A DNA stretch of 25,431 bases from Bifidobacterium breve (GCA_945889545.1 CAMDCC010000009.1:1-25431); one strand, 5' to 3'; shown: positions 14,253-22,702, counted from the first letter of the stretch. Translations and numbers: made by a program. The notes: generated from the sequence alone by a model not told the origin.

Positions 14253-14603
14253 ATGGGCCGAATCGTCATCGCGGGTCTCCGAGAGCTTGGTGTGCACGGC
14301 GTGCTGCCCGAAGAGCAGACGCGTCCACAACCGTTTGAGGTCGACGTCGAGCTTTCGGTCGATCTCGCCCGCGCGGGTGAATCCGACGCGATCGACGACA
14401 CCGTCGACTACGGCGCGGTATCGGAGGCGATCAGTCGCGTGGTGCGTACCGAGCGATACCAGCTCCTCGAGCGGCTCGCGACCCGCATCGCCGAGGTGTG
14501 TTGCACCGACGATCGCGTCACCGGCGTCGCCGTCACCGTGCGCAAGCTGCACCCGCCCGTGCGCGCCATGGTCGACCACGTCGCCGTCCGCATCGAACGG
14601 TGA
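14253..14603 (+). CDS. folB: Dihydroneopterin aldolase
   Basis: A 116-residue T-fold protein of normal FolB length. It shows LRELGVHGVLPEEQTRPQPFEVDVEL (pterin-binding segment), DDTVDYGAVSEAI and ERLATRIAE (substrate Glu region), and the catalytic Lys in VTVRKLHPPV. It cleaves 7,8-dihydroneopterin to 6-hydroxymethyl-7,8-dihydropterin and glycolaldehyde. ATG 14253 follows the previous stop by 6 bases. The stop overlaps folK (GTGA), so FolB and FolK, which act in sequence, are translationally coupled. Confidence 0.93.
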   Translation: MGRIVIAGLRELGVHGVLPEEQTRPQPFEVDVELSVDLARAGESDAIDDTVDYGAVSEAISRVVRTERYQLLERLATRIAEVCCTDDRVTGVAVTVRKLHPPVRAMVDHVAVRIER

Positions 14604-15067
14604 CCTGGGCGTACTTGGGGATCGGGTCGAATCTCGGGGATCGACTGGCCCATCTCCAGGGGGCGGTCGACGGGCTTGCGTCGACAGATGGCGTTGCGGT
14701 CACTGGCGTGTCTGGCGTGTACGCGACGGATCCCGTGGGCGGGCCTGAGCAAGGCGAATTCTTGAACGCGGTGGTTGCGATCGACACGAACCTCAGCGCT
14801 CGCGCGCTGCTCGATGTAGCGCACGGGCTCGAAGCTGCGGCCGATCGGGTGCGGGTCGAGCACTGGGGGCCTCGAACATTGGATGTCGACGTGCTGCTCG
14901 TGGGGGACGAGGAGGTCCACGAACCCGACCTCGAGGTGCCGCACCCGCGCATGTTGGAGCGGGGATTCGTGATGGCCCCGCTCGCCGATCTCGATCCCAC
15001 GATCGGCCAACCACCTGGCGGCTGGCCCGGAGTGCGCCGCACCGACCTAACCTTGCGAGTGCCGTAA
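14600..15067 (+). CDS. folK: 6-hydroxymethyl-7,8-dihydropterin pyrophosphokinase
   Basis: A 155-residue HPPK. It shows WAYLGIGSNLGDRLAHL at the N-terminus, the SGVYATDPVGGPEQGEFLNAVV segment, and HWGPRTLDVDVLLVGDEE with the two Asp residues that bind magnesium-ATP. PHPRMLERGFVMAPLADLDP closes the fold. It transfers pyrophosphate from ATP to the pterin alcohol, making the FolP substrate. GTG 14600 overlaps the folB stop; the longer open frame from 14498 is shadow within folB. This completes folE, folP, folB and folK in one region. Confidence 0.94.
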   Translation: MTWAYLGIGSNLGDRLAHLQGAVDGLASTDGVAVTGVSGVYATDPVGGPEQGEFLNAVVAIDTNLSARALLDVAHGLEAAADRVRVEHWGPRTLDVDVLLVGDEEVHEPDLEVPHPRMLERGFVMAPLADLDPTIGQPPGGWPGVRRTDLTLRVP

Positions 15068-15107
15068 CCGACCGGCACCCGCTTGGGGCTGGATCGAGAG
15101 GTTGCAC

Positions 15108-15908
15108 ATGGACATCGCACTCGTCGGCCCCGGTCGGGCCGGAACTGCGGTCGCCCGCGCGCTCGTCGATGCGGGCCATCGCGTCATCAGCGTCGCCGGT
15201 CGCACACCCGATGCGGAGTCTGCGCAGATCGCCGCCGACCGGTTCGACGCGCGCATCGAACCGGTGCAGTCCGTCGGGCGGGGTGCCGCCCTCGTCCTGA
15301 TCGCAACGCCCGACGACGCGATCGGCGCGACCGCGAGCGCGGTCGCCCAATCGCTCGAACCCGACGCGCTGGTGATGCACGTCGCGGGCGCTCTTGGCCT
15401 CGCGCCCTTCTTGCCGCTCGTCGAGACCAGACCCGATGTGCAGGTGGGCGCCCTCCACCCGCTCCAGACCCTCCCGACTCCCGACACGCCGCTCGCCGGC
15501 GCGTGGGCCGCCGTAGCCGGTCCGCCGCTCGTCACCGAGCTGGCGCGGGAGCTCGGGATGCACCCCTTCGCCGTCGCCGACGACCACCGCGCGATGTACC
15601 ACGCCGCTGCCGTCATCGCGTCGAACCATGTGGTCGCGCTGCTGGGCCAAGTCGAGCGGCTGGCCGACGCGGCGGGCGTGCCGTTCGCCGCGTTCGAGCC
15701 GTTGACGCGGTCCGCGGTCGAGCACTCCTTCGACGTCGGGCCGGCAGCCGCGCTCACCGGACCGGTCGCCCGCGGCGACGTCGCAACCGTGAGGGGGCAC
15801 CTCGATGCGATCCCCGACGATGAACGCCGGTCGTATCGAGCGCTGGCGGATGCCGCGCATCGGCTCACAGGGCGCAACGACACGTCGCTGCGGGAAGCAC
15901 TCGCATGA
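15108..15908 (+). CDS. Rossmann-fold and DUF2520 domain protein upstream of panC
   Basis: A 266-residue protein. The NAD(P)-binding start is MDIALVGPGRAGTAVARAL, and VLIATPDDAIG matches the second half of the Rossmann domain. HVAGALGLAPF, GALHPLQTLPT and the helical C-terminal part with DHRAMYHAAAVIASNHVVALL are typical of the DUF2520 family (6-phosphogluconate dehydrogenase-like helical domain). Its substrate is not known to me. Homologues often sit immediately before panC in Actinobacteria, so an accessory role in pantothenate or CoA synthesis, such as a ketopantoate reductase-like reaction, is possible but unproven. ATG 15108 has GAGAGG six bases upstream; in-frame TTG 15102 is less likely. 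The stop overlaps panC (ATGA). Confidence 0.8.
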   Translation: MDIALVGPGRAGTAVARALVDAGHRVISVAGRTPDAESAQIAADRFDARIEPVQSVGRGAALVLIATPDDAIGATASAVAQSLEPDALVMHVAGALGLAPFLPLVETRPDVQVGALHPLQTLPTPDTPLAGAWAAVAGPPLVTELARELGMHPFAVADDHRAMYHAAAVIASNHVVALLGQVERLADAAGVPFAAFEPLTRSAVEHSFDVGPAAALTGPVARGDVATVRGHLDAIPDDERRSYRALADAAHRLTGRNDTSLREALA

Positions 15909-16801
15909 TCACGCTCGAGCACATTGCGGCCGTTCGAGCCCAATGTGACGAGGTGCGGCGGGCCGGCAAGACGGTGGCGCTGGTGCCGACGATGGGCTTC
16001 TTCCACGAAGGCCATCTCACGCTCATGCGCACGGCCCGCGCCGCGCATGATCTCGTGGCGGTGAGTCTGTTCGTGAACCCCACGCAGTTCGGCCCGACGG
16101 AGGATCTCGCCGCCTATCCGCGCGACCCTGAGGGCGACACGCGTGCCGCCGCGAACGAAGGAGTGGACATTCTGTTCGTGCCGTCGGTTGTGGAGATGTA
16201 TCCGCGACCCGGATTGACGAGCGTGACCGTGTCCGAGGTCGCGAAGGGTCTGTGTGGCATCTCTCGCCCTCACCACTTCGGCGGTGTCGCCACGGTCGTC
16301 ACGAAGCTGTTCTCGATCGTGGGTCCGTGCACGGCGTACTTCGGCAAGAAGGACTTCCAGCAGCTCGTGGTCGTGCGCCGACTCGTCGAAGACCTGAACT
16401 TTCCGATCGAAGTCGTCGGAGTCTCGACCATACGCGAGCCAGACGGCCTGGCCATGTCGAGCCGGAACGCATACCTGGTGCGCAACGAACGCCAAGCAGC
16501 CACGGTGCTCTTTCGCGCGCTCAGCGCGGCCGTCGAGAGGATGTCGGGCGGAGAGCGCGACGCGTCCCGCGTCCGCGCCGTCGCGGTCGACCTGATCGCG
16601 GCAGAGCCCATGGCGAACCTCGAGTACGTGGAGGTCGTTCGGGCCGACGACCTCGCTCCAGTCGATCAGCTCGCCGAAGGCGTCGAGCACGTGATCGCAC
16701 TCGCCGTGCGGGTTGGCACGACCCGACTCATCGACAACGCCACGTTCACGGTCGCCGCCGGTGCAGTCAACGCCGACCTCCCCAGGCTCGATCCCCTTTA
16801 G
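15905..16801 (+). CDS. panC: Pantothenate synthetase
   Basis: A 298-residue enzyme of the HIGH-nucleotidyl superfamily. It has VPTMGFFHEGHLTLM with HEGH at 34-37 (ATP binding), SLFVNPTQFGP, YFGKKDFQQLVVVRR and the KMSKS-equivalent MSSRNAYL. It joins pantoate and beta-alanine through a pantoyl-adenylate. ATG 15905 overlaps the DUF2520 stop. panB and panD are not in the window. Its TAG stop lies within the TAGGCT box that precedes nadB. Confidence 0.95.
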   Translation: MITLEHIAAVRAQCDEVRRAGKTVALVPTMGFFHEGHLTLMRTARAAHDLVAVSLFVNPTQFGPTEDLAAYPRDPEGDTRAAANEGVDILFVPSVVEMYPRPGLTSVTVSEVAKGLCGISRPHHFGGVATVVTKLFSIVGPCTAYFGKKDFQQLVVVRRLVEDLNFPIEVVGVSTIREPDGLAMSSRNAYLVRNERQAATVLFRALSAAVERMSGGERDASRVRAVAVDLIAAEPMANLEYVEVVRADDLAPVDQLAEGVEHVIALAVRVGTTRLIDNATFTVAAGAVNADLPRLDPL

Positions 16802-16804
16802 GCT
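16799..16804 (+). promoter_or_regulatory. -10 box TAGGCT overlapping the panC stop (nadB)
   Basis: TAGGCT, then six bases, then ATG 16811. As at 9723, the box reuses the upstream gene's TAG stop. It supports ATG 16811 over GTG 16808 as the nadB start. Confidence 0.4.
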
Positions 16805-16810
16805 CCAGTG

Positions 16811-18403
16811 ATGCACGACGTGTTGGTGCTCGGGGGCGGTGTCGCCGGGCTGTCCGCTGCCGTGCGCGCGGCCCGCACCGGCTGCTCGGTCGTCGTGGTT
16901 ACCAAGGATGTGCTCGGTGCATCGGCCACGCAGTACGCCCAGGGTGGCGTTGCGGCGGTGCTCGAGGGCGACGTCGACAGCCCCGACCTGCACCTCGCCG
17001 ACACGATCATGGCCGGCGCCGGTCTGTGTGACACCGCCGCCGTCCACGTGCTCGTACACGAGGGACCGGATCGGATCCGCGAGCTCGTTGCGTTGGGGGC
17101 GCACTTCGACCGGGTTGGCGACGACGATGCGTATGCGCTCACCCGTGAGGGCGGGCACTCCGTGGCCCGCATCCTGCATGCGGGTGGCGACGCGACCGGC
17201 GCCGAGGTCGAGCGGGCGCTCGTGGCCGGGGTGCGGGCCACAGCCGCGGAGCTGCGCGAGCGGTGGTTCGCGCTCGACGTGCTCGTGGAAGGCGGTCGAG
17301 CTGTCGGTGTGCTCGTGGAGGACGACGACGGCACCCGTCAGGAGATCCGGGCGCACCACACGATCATCGCTACCGGCGGCGCCGGACAGTGCTTCGCGGT
17401 CACGACCAACCCCACGCTCTCCACCGGTGACGGCACCGCGATGGCGCTGCGCGCGGGCGTGGCGGTCGCCGACGTGGAGTTCATGCAGTTCCATCCCACG
17501 GCGTTGCACCACCCGTCGATGCCGCGCCCCTTGCTCTCGGAGGCGCTGCGCGGCGAAGGCGCGGTGCTGCGCGATGAACACGGGGTGGCGTTCATGGCCG
17601 ACGAGCACCCGCTAGCTGATCTCGCGCCGCGTGACATCGTGGCCCGTGCCATCGCTCGGCGACTCGTCGAGCGGAACCTCGAGCACCTTTGGCTGGACGC
17701 GACTGCGATCCCTGGGTTCGCCACGCGTTTCCCGACGATCACGAAGGCCGTCGGGTCGATCGGACTCGACCCGTCGAAGGACTGGCTCCCGTGCGCGCCC
17801 GCCGCGCACTACGTGTCGGGTGGCGTGTGCACCGACCTCGACGGCGCAACCACCCTCCCGGGCCTCTGGGCCTGCGGCGAGGCCGCCAACTCGGGGGTGC
17901 ACGGCGCCAACCGTCTGGCGTCCAACTCGTTGCTCGACGGCTTGGTGTTCGGCTCGCGCATCGTCGAAGCCATCGAGCGCGGCAAGGCCGCGCCGGACGC
18001 GACGGGCGTGTTGGGTGATCTGCTCGCCGGCGACGCAGCAGTGCCGGAGCCTCTTGGACACCCTGCCAACAGCGGGCCGCCACTCGACGGGACGGGATCC
18101 ACTTCTCGCGACGCGCTTCAGCAGGTCATGACGCGGTACGCAGGGGTGCTGCGCGACGCCGAGTCGCTGCGTGGCGCGCTCAAGGGACTGCTCGCGATAC
18201 GTCCGGGAAGTGAAGAGGATCGAAACCTGCGCGATGTGAGCCTGGCCCTCGTGCGAGCCGCGCTCGCCCGCGAAGAGTCGCGCGGTACGCACACCCGAAT
18301 CGACTTCCCGGATACGTCGCCGGCGTTCCTCGGGCGGTTCTTCTTCACGGGATCGTCCGACCCGGTGTTCGCCCCGCTCCACGAGGTGGCCCCCACTCGA
18401 TGA
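16811..18403 (+). CDS. nadB: L-aspartate oxidase
   Basis: A 530-residue FAD enzyme of the succinate dehydrogenase/fumarate reductase flavoprotein family. It begins MHDVLVLGGGVAGLSAAVRAAR (dinucleotide fold), followed by ASATQYAQGGVAAVL, EGGHSVARILHAGGDATG, TGGAGQCFAVTTNP, VEFMQFHPTAL, PAAHYVSGGVCTDLDG and GANRLASNSLLDGLVFG, the last typical of NadB. The helical C-terminal domain includes a G-TH-TRIDFP-type substrate segment. It oxidises aspartate to iminoaspartate for NAD synthesis. GTG 16808 is immediately upstream and also in frame. NadA, the usual partner, is not encoded here. The stop overlaps nadC (ATGA). Confidence 0.94.
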   Translation: MHDVLVLGGGVAGLSAAVRAARTGCSVVVVTKDVLGASATQYAQGGVAAVLEGDVDSPDLHLADTIMAGAGLCDTAAVHVLVHEGPDRIRELVALGAHFDRVGDDDAYALTREGGHSVARILHAGGDATGAEVERALVAGVRATAAELRERWFALDVLVEGGRAVGVLVEDDDGTRQEIRAHHTIIATGGAGQCFAVTTNPTLSTGDGTAMALRAGVAVADVEFMQFHPTALHHPSMPRPLLSEALRGEGAVLRDEHGVAFMADEHPLADLAPRDIVARAIARRLVERNLEHLWLDATAIPGFATRFPTITKAVGSIGLDPSKDWLPCAPAAHYVSGGVCTDLDGATTLPGLWACGEAANSGVHGANRLASNSLLDGLVFGSRIVEAIERGKAAPDATGVLGDLLAGDAAVPEPLGHPANSGPPLDGTGSTSRDALQQVMTRYAGVLRDAESLRGALKGLLAIRPGSEEDRNLRDVSLALVRAALAREESRGTHTRIDFPDTSPAFLGRFFFTGSSDPVFAPLHEVAPTR

Positions 18404-19275
18404 GCGCCGACCGCGTGCCGATGAGCGACTGCGTGGCGCCGGTTCACGCCGTGCGCGACGCGGTTGAGCTCGCGCTCGCCGAGGACCTAGGCCCGCTGGG
18501 CGACGTGACCGCGGCGTTGCTCGCTGAGAGCGCGTGCGGCAGCGCAGTCCTCAAGGCGCGCGCGTCCGGCGTTCTAGCCGGGACGGCATGTGTCACCGAG
18601 ACGTTCGCGCAGCTCGACGAGGCAGTCGACGTCGCGCTGGTGCTCGACGACGGCGCCACTCTCGAGCCGGGCACGGTCATCGGCACGATCGCCGGCCCGC
18701 TGCGCCCGGTGCTCACAGGCGAGCGCACTGCGCTCAACTTCCTCTGTCATCTCTCGGGCGTCGCCACGCTTACGCACCGTTTTGTGGCAGCGGCGTCGGG
18801 GCGCGCACAGATCTGGGACACCCGCAAGACGCTGCCCGGCCTGCGCGCGCTCGAGAAGGCGGCGGTGAGAGCGGGAGGCGGTGCGAACCACCGCGGCTCG
18901 CTCTCCGACATGGTGCTGGTGAAGGACAATCACCTCGGTTCGCTCGGCGTGACGGGCGCCGTGAAGCTGGCGCGAGAGCAGGCACCCAACCTGCGCGTGG
19001 AAGTGGAGTGCGAGCGGGCCGAGCAGGTCAGAGAAGCGGTCTCGGCGGGGGCCGACATGGTCATGCTCGACAACATGACGCCCGCCGTTGCCGCGGACTG
19101 TGTGCGGATCGTGCGTGAGAGCCTGCGCCCCGACACGATCGTCGAGATCTCGGGTGGGATCACGCTCGACAACGTGGCCGACTACGCCGCGTCCGGCGCC
19201 GACGTGATCTCCACCAGTGCGATCACCCAGTCAGCGCCAGCATTGGACATCGGCCTCGATCTCACGATCCACTAG
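18400..19275 (+). CDS. nadC: Nicotinate-nucleotide pyrophosphorylase (carboxylating; QPRTase)
   Basis: A 291-residue quinolinate phosphoribosyltransferase. It carries ALAEDLGPLGDVT at the N-terminus, LTGERTALNFLCHLSGVAT, WDTRKTLPGLRALEKAAVRAGGG, MVLVKDNHL, VEVECE, MLDNMTP and EISGGITLDNV, all standard QPRTase segments including the TRKT-PG-R phosphate site and KDNH. It turns quinolinate and PRPP into nicotinate mononucleotide. ATG 18400 overlaps the nadB stop; in-frame ATG 18421 is a possible shorter start that keeps the conserved region. Confidence 0.95.
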   Translation: MSADRVPMSDCVAPVHAVRDAVELALAEDLGPLGDVTAALLAESACGSAVLKARASGVLAGTACVTETFAQLDEAVDVALVLDDGATLEPGTVIGTIAGPLRPVLTGERTALNFLCHLSGVATLTHRFVAAASGRAQIWDTRKTLPGLRALEKAAVRAGGGANHRGSLSDMVLVKDNHLGSLGVTGAVKLAREQAPNLRVEVECERAEQVREAVSAGADMVMLDNMTPAVAADCVRIVRESLRPDTIVEISGGITLDNVADYAASGADVISTSAITQSAPALDIGLDLTIH

Positions 19276-19282
19276 CGATCTC

Positions 19283-20047
19283 ATGCTGCTGTGCATCGAC
19301 GCCGGGAACACCCAGACCGTCATCGGTCTCTTCAACGACAAGGAGCTGGCCGACCATTGGCGTATCGCATCGGTGGTCGAGCGCACCGCCGACGAGCTCG
19401 CGCTCATGATTCAGCAGTTCCTGGGCTTCCACGGCTTCTCGTTCGAATCGCAGATCAGCGGCATGGCGATCTCGTCGGGTGTTCCCCGCGTCACCACCGA
19501 GCTGCGCCAGATGTGTGAGCGCTACTTCGGGTTCGCACCGCTCGTGCTCGAGCCGGGCATCCGAACGGGCATGCCGATCCTCTACGACAACCCGAAGGAA
19601 GTGGGTGCCGACCGCATCGCCAACGCGGTCGCGGCCTACGACCTCTACGGCGGTCCGTCGATCGTCGTTGACTTCGGCACCGCGAACACCATCGAGGCGA
19701 TCAGCGCCGAAGGTGAGTACCTCGGTGGCGCCATCTTCCCCGGCATCGAAATCTCGATGAACGCGCTCTTCGAGCGCGCCGCCGCGCTGCGGCGCGTCGA
19801 GCTCGTGGAGCCGCGCCATGTGATCGGCAAGTCGACTGTCGAGTCGATCCAGTCGGGCGCGCTCTACGGGTTCAGCGGGCAATGCGACGCGCTCGTCGAG
19901 CGGTTCCAGGCCGAGCTTGGCGACTGCACGGTGGTGGCGACGGGCGGTCTCGCCGTGTCGATCATCCCGCACTCCAAGACGATCCAGCACTACGAGCCCT
20001 GGCTCACCCTCCAGGGCCTCCGCATCATCTTCGAGCGCAACCAATGA
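19283..20047 (+). CDS. coaX: Type III pantothenate kinase
   Basis: A 254-residue ASKHA-fold kinase. It shows LCIDAGNTQTVIGLF (phosphate 1 motif), GADRIANAVAAYDLYGGPSIVVDFGTANTIEAI (pantothenate and phosphate 2 region), YLGGAIFPGIEIS and VVATGGLAVSI (adenosine motif). It phosphorylates pantothenate, the first committed CoA step, which follows from the panC product made in the same operon. ATG 19283 lies 7 bases after the nadC stop; the frame is open upstream within nadC, but the conserved part begins here. A long palindrome follows the stop, then lysS. Confidence 0.94.
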   Translation: MLLCIDAGNTQTVIGLFNDKELADHWRIASVVERTADELALMIQQFLGFHGFSFESQISGMAISSGVPRVTTELRQMCERYFGFAPLVLEPGIRTGMPILYDNPKEVGADRIANAVAAYDLYGGPSIVVDFGTANTIEAISAEGEYLGGAIFPGIEISMNALFERAAALRRVELVEPRHVIGKSTVESIQSGALYGFSGQCDALVERFQAELGDCTVVATGGLAVSIIPHSKTIQHYEPWLTLQGLRIIFERNQ

Positions 20048-20077
20048 CTCCCGTCGCCCAACCCGAACTTGCGTCGC

Positions 20078-20145
20078 CACCCCATCCCGAACGTGCGTCA
20101 CTTCCCCGCGATAGTCGGGGGGAAGTGACGCACATTCGTGGGGTG
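20078..20145 (+). repeat. Long imperfect palindrome between coaX and lysS
   Basis: Arm 20078-20107 and arm 20119-20145 can pair over about 26 positions. There is a perfect 15-bp inner block, GTGCGTCACTTCCCC against GGGGAAGTGACGCAC, then CGAA/TTCG-type pairs with one mismatch, a 3-base bulge and CACCCC/GGGGTG outer pairs. The loop is about 11 bases. A partial direct copy of the left arm (CCCGAACTTGCGTC) lies just upstream at about 20062-20075. It has the look of a dispersed palindromic element and may also end the coaX transcript; there is no T-run. Its 3' arm ends 5 bases before the lysS start. Confidence 0.6.
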
Positions 20146-20150
20146 AGACC

Positions 20151-21743
20151 GTGAGCGACGGGGCGGGCGACGGGGCGGGCGACGGGGCGGGCGACGGGAC
20201 GGGTGACGGGGCGGGCGGCGGCGCGGCCTTCGAACCGCGTGATGAGCGGGCGCGGCGGATCGCCAAAGTCGACGCCCTCCGGGCGGCTGGGACTGATCCG
20301 TACCCGGTGCGATTCGACCGCACGCACACCGCGGCTGAGATGCACGAGCAGTGGGACGGCATCGAGGACGGGTCGGAGACGACTCACGAGGTGCGCGTCG
20401 CCGGCCGGCTGCTCCTCAAGCGCAGTCAGGGGAAGCTCACGTTCGGCACCTTGCGCGACGGCACAGGAACGATCCAGCTGTTCGTGTCGCGCGCCGAGGT
20501 GGGCGACTCCGTGCACGGAGCATTCGACGACCTCGACCTCGGCGACTGGATCGGTGTGAGCGGCACGGTGATGAAGACGCGCAAGGGCGAGCTGTCGGTG
20601 AAGTTGCGCGACTTCGTGCTGCTCGCCAAGGCGTTGCGACCGCTCCCCGAGAAGTGGCACGGGCTCACCGACGTCGACACGCGGTTCCGCCAGCGCTACG
20701 TGGATCTCATCGCCAACGACGACGCCCGGCGGGTGTTCGCGATCCGGTTCGACGTGGTCGCCACGATCCGACGCCTCCTCGTCGAGCAGGGCTTCGTGGA
20801 GGTGGAGACGCCAGTGCTGCACGAGCAGGCCGGTGGTGCTGCCGCGAAGCCATTCGAGACGTATCACAACGCGCTCGACACGCCTCTCGTCCTGCGTATC
20901 GCGCTCGAGCTCCACTTGAAGCGGCTGCTGGTGGGCGGGATGGAGCGCGTGTTCGAGATCGGGCGGGTGTTCCGAAACGAGGGGCTCTCCACGCGCCACA
21001 ACACCGAGTTCACGATGCTCGAGGCGTATCAAGCGTTCGCTGATTACACCGACATGATGACCTTGACCGAGACACTCGTCACCGAGTGCGCGCGGGTGTG
21101 CATCGGAGGCACCACGGTCGAGGTCGACGGCACCACGATCGACCTGTCTGCTCCGTGGCCGCGCCGTCCGATGCTCGATCTCATCGAGGAGCACAGCGGT
21201 CAACGGGTGCATCCCACGATGCCGGTCGAAGAGCTCGAACGCGTGCTCGACGGTCTCGACGTCGACCACAAGCCCGGCTGGGACAGCGGGCAGCTGATAC
21301 TCGAGCTGTACGAGAAGCTCGTCGAGCCGAAGATCACCGCTCCGGTGTTCGTGTGCGACTACCCGCGCTCGGTGTCACCGCTTGCCCGCGTCCATCGGGA
21401 GGATCCGGCGCTCGTCGAGCGTTTCGAAGCCGTCGTCTTTGGTCGTGAGCTCGCCAACGCGTTCAGTGAGCTCAACGACCCCATCGACCAGCTCGGTCGG
21501 TTCGAGGACCAGGCGAAGCTGGCCGCGGCCGGCGATGAAGAGGCGCACGGCGTCGACGCCGACTACGTGCGCGCTCTCGAATACGGGTTGCCACCATGCG
21601 GTGGGCTTGGCATCGGCATCGATCGGCTCGTGATGCTGATCGCAGGCGTTACCACCATTCGTGAAGTGATCCTGTTCCCCCATCTCCGTCCTGAGGCCGG
21701 GCATGATGAACCGACCGAGGTTGAGGGGGGAGACAACTCGTGA
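20151..21743 (+). CDS. lysS: Lysyl-tRNA synthetase, class II
   Basis: A 530-residue class II synthetase. The N-terminal OB fold (VRVAGRLLLKRSQGKLTFGTLRDGTGTIQLF) binds the anticodon. Motif 1 is around VEVETPVLHEQAGGAAAKPF, motif 2 is FEIGRVFRNEGLSTRHNTEFTMLE and motif 3 is PPCGGLGIGIDRLVML. It charges tRNA-Lys. The first 25 residues are a (GAGD)n-type extension made by a 12-bp tandem repeat. No start codon exists in frame between this repeat and the conserved region, so GTG 20151 or a non-standard start must be used. It heads a five-gene unit, overlapping the next gene by GTGA. This location, after coaX, is common in Actinobacteria. Confidence 0.95.
   Translation: MSDGAGDGAGDGAGDGTGDGAGGGAAFEPRDERARRIAKVDALRAAGTDPYPVRFDRTHTAAEMHEQWDGIEDGSETTHEVRVAGRLLLKRSQGKLTFGTLRDGTGTIQLFVSRAEVGDSVHGAFDDLDLGDWIGVSGTVMKTRKGELSVKLRDFVLLAKALRPLPEKWHGLTDVDTRFRQRYVDLIANDDARRVFAIRFDVVATIRRLLVEQGFVEVETPVLHEQAGGAAAKPFETYHNALDTPLVLRIALELHLKRLLVGGMERVFEIGRVFRNEGLSTRHNTEFTMLEAYQAFADYTDMMTLTETLVTECARVCIGGTTVEVDGTTIDLSAPWPRRPMLDLIEEHSGQRVHPTMPVEELERVLDGLDVDHKPGWDSGQLILELYEKLVEPKITAPVFVCDYPRSVSPLARVHREDPALVERFEAVVFGRELANAFSELNDPIDQLGRFEDQAKLAAAGDEEAHGVDADYVRALEYGLPPCGGLGIGIDRLVMLIAGVTTIREVILFPHLRPEAGHDEPTEVEGGDNS
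20157..20216 (+). repeat. 12-bp G-rich tandem repeat in the lysS 5' end
   Basis: Five copies of GACGGGGCGGGC lie head to tail: copies 1-3 and 5 are identical and copy 4 has two changes. They encode Asp-Gly-Ala-Gly units. The RNA-like strand has regularly spaced runs of 3-4 G and could form a G-quadruplex. Copy number changes would stay in frame. Confidence 0.85.
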
Positions 21744-22702
21744 GAGTGCTCGTCACCGGCATGGGCGGAGAGCTGGGCACGCGCGTCGCGCAGCTCCTCG
21801 AAGCCCGCACCGATGTCGACGACATCGCCGGTTGCGACTTCGTGCCACCGCGGCGCCGTCTGCACCGAGCGCACTTCGCCCGTATCGATCCTCGCGACCA
21901 CGATCGGCTCACGCAGTTCGTCAGCGACTTCGAGCCCGACGCCATCGCCCACTTCGGCGTGTACGAGCCTCACTCGCGCATGTCGCCCGACGAAGCCGCC
22001 CACGCGTCGGAGTCGTGCACCGTGCACGCGCTTGGTGCCGCCGAACGCACCGGCCGACTCGCGCGCATCGTGGTTCGCTCCGCGATCGACGTGTATGGCC
22101 GCGGCCGTGGGCATCCGCTCGTGCCCGACGAACGGGCGCCGCTGGCGCCGACCAGCCCCTACGGCCGCACCTGCCTCGACGTGGAGTCGGTAGCCGCCGG
22201 CATCGGCCGTCGCCTCGACATCCCGGTCGCAGCGCTGCGGTACGCCGTGGTCGCGGGTTCGCATGTGCCCAGCCCGCTCGGCCGCCTGCTCCGCTTGCCG
22301 GCTGTGCCGGTGCCGGCGTTCGCCGATCCTGCGTTCTCGTTGCTCGACCAGGAGGACGCCGCGCGCGGCATGGTCGAGGCACTGGTGCGCGGATTCGATG
22401 GACCACTCAACCTGGTTGGCCCCGGCGCTACGAGTCCGTGGCAAGCGGTGCGATTGGGTGGGCGCATCCCGATTCCGGTGACCGGACCTGGATGGGCGGT
22501 GGCATGCCGCGCGGCGGAGCTGGCGGGCGCACCCATCCCGCCGCACGTGCTGGAGCTGATGTGCCACGGGAGCGTGAGCGACGCCAGCCAAGCAGTCGAC
22601 GCGCTCGAGCTCGGATTCATGGTGCCGACCCAAGAAGTGCTGGCCGACCTGTTCGAGTGGGCCACCGTCACCAAGCTGCCGGAACAAGCGAGGGTCGCGT
22701 GA
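21740..22702 (+). CDS. NAD-dependent epimerase/dehydratase-like (extended SDR) protein with altered active site
   Basis: A 320-residue extended short-chain dehydrogenase fold. The nucleotide-binding loop VTGMGGELGTRV (GxxGxxG at 7-13) is intact, with the acidic CDF residue after beta-2 (Asp33), IDVYGRGRGHP near 116-125 and SPYGRTCLD at 139-147. In the family catalytic Tyr and Lys form YxxxK. Here Tyr141 is kept but the Lys position is Cys145, so classical hydride-transfer catalysis is doubtful. A homologue next to a PlsC-like gene is known in mycobacteria (Rv0501/Rv0502 region), an arrangement seen here too. That comparison is from memory. It overlaps lysS and the next gene by 4 bases each. 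Confidence 0.75.
   Translation: MRVLVTGMGGELGTRVAQLLEARTDVDDIAGCDFVPPRRRLHRAHFARIDPRDHDRLTQFVSDFEPDAIAHFGVYEPHSRMSPDEAAHASESCTVHALGAAERTGRLARIVVRSAIDVYGRGRGHPLVPDERAPLAPTSPYGRTCLDVESVAAGIGRRLDIPVAALRYAVVAGSHVPSPLGRLLRLPAVPVPAFADPAFSLLDQEDAARGMVEALVRGFDGPLNLVGPGATSPWQAVRLGGRIPIPVTGPGWAVACRAAELAGAPIPPHVLELMCHGSVSDASQAVDALELGFMVPTQEVLADLFEWATVTKLPEQARVA

Noticed and set aside
15047..17608. An 853-codon open frame on the minus strand opposite DUF2520, panC and nadB
   Set aside because: It spans three well-supported genes on the other strand, changes character from place to place and has no recognisable domain. Long antisense frames are expected at this G+C content.
20157..20216. The tandem 12-bp units as a CRISPR array
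   Set aside because: There are no unique spacers, the units are contiguous and in frame within lysS, and no cas genes are present.
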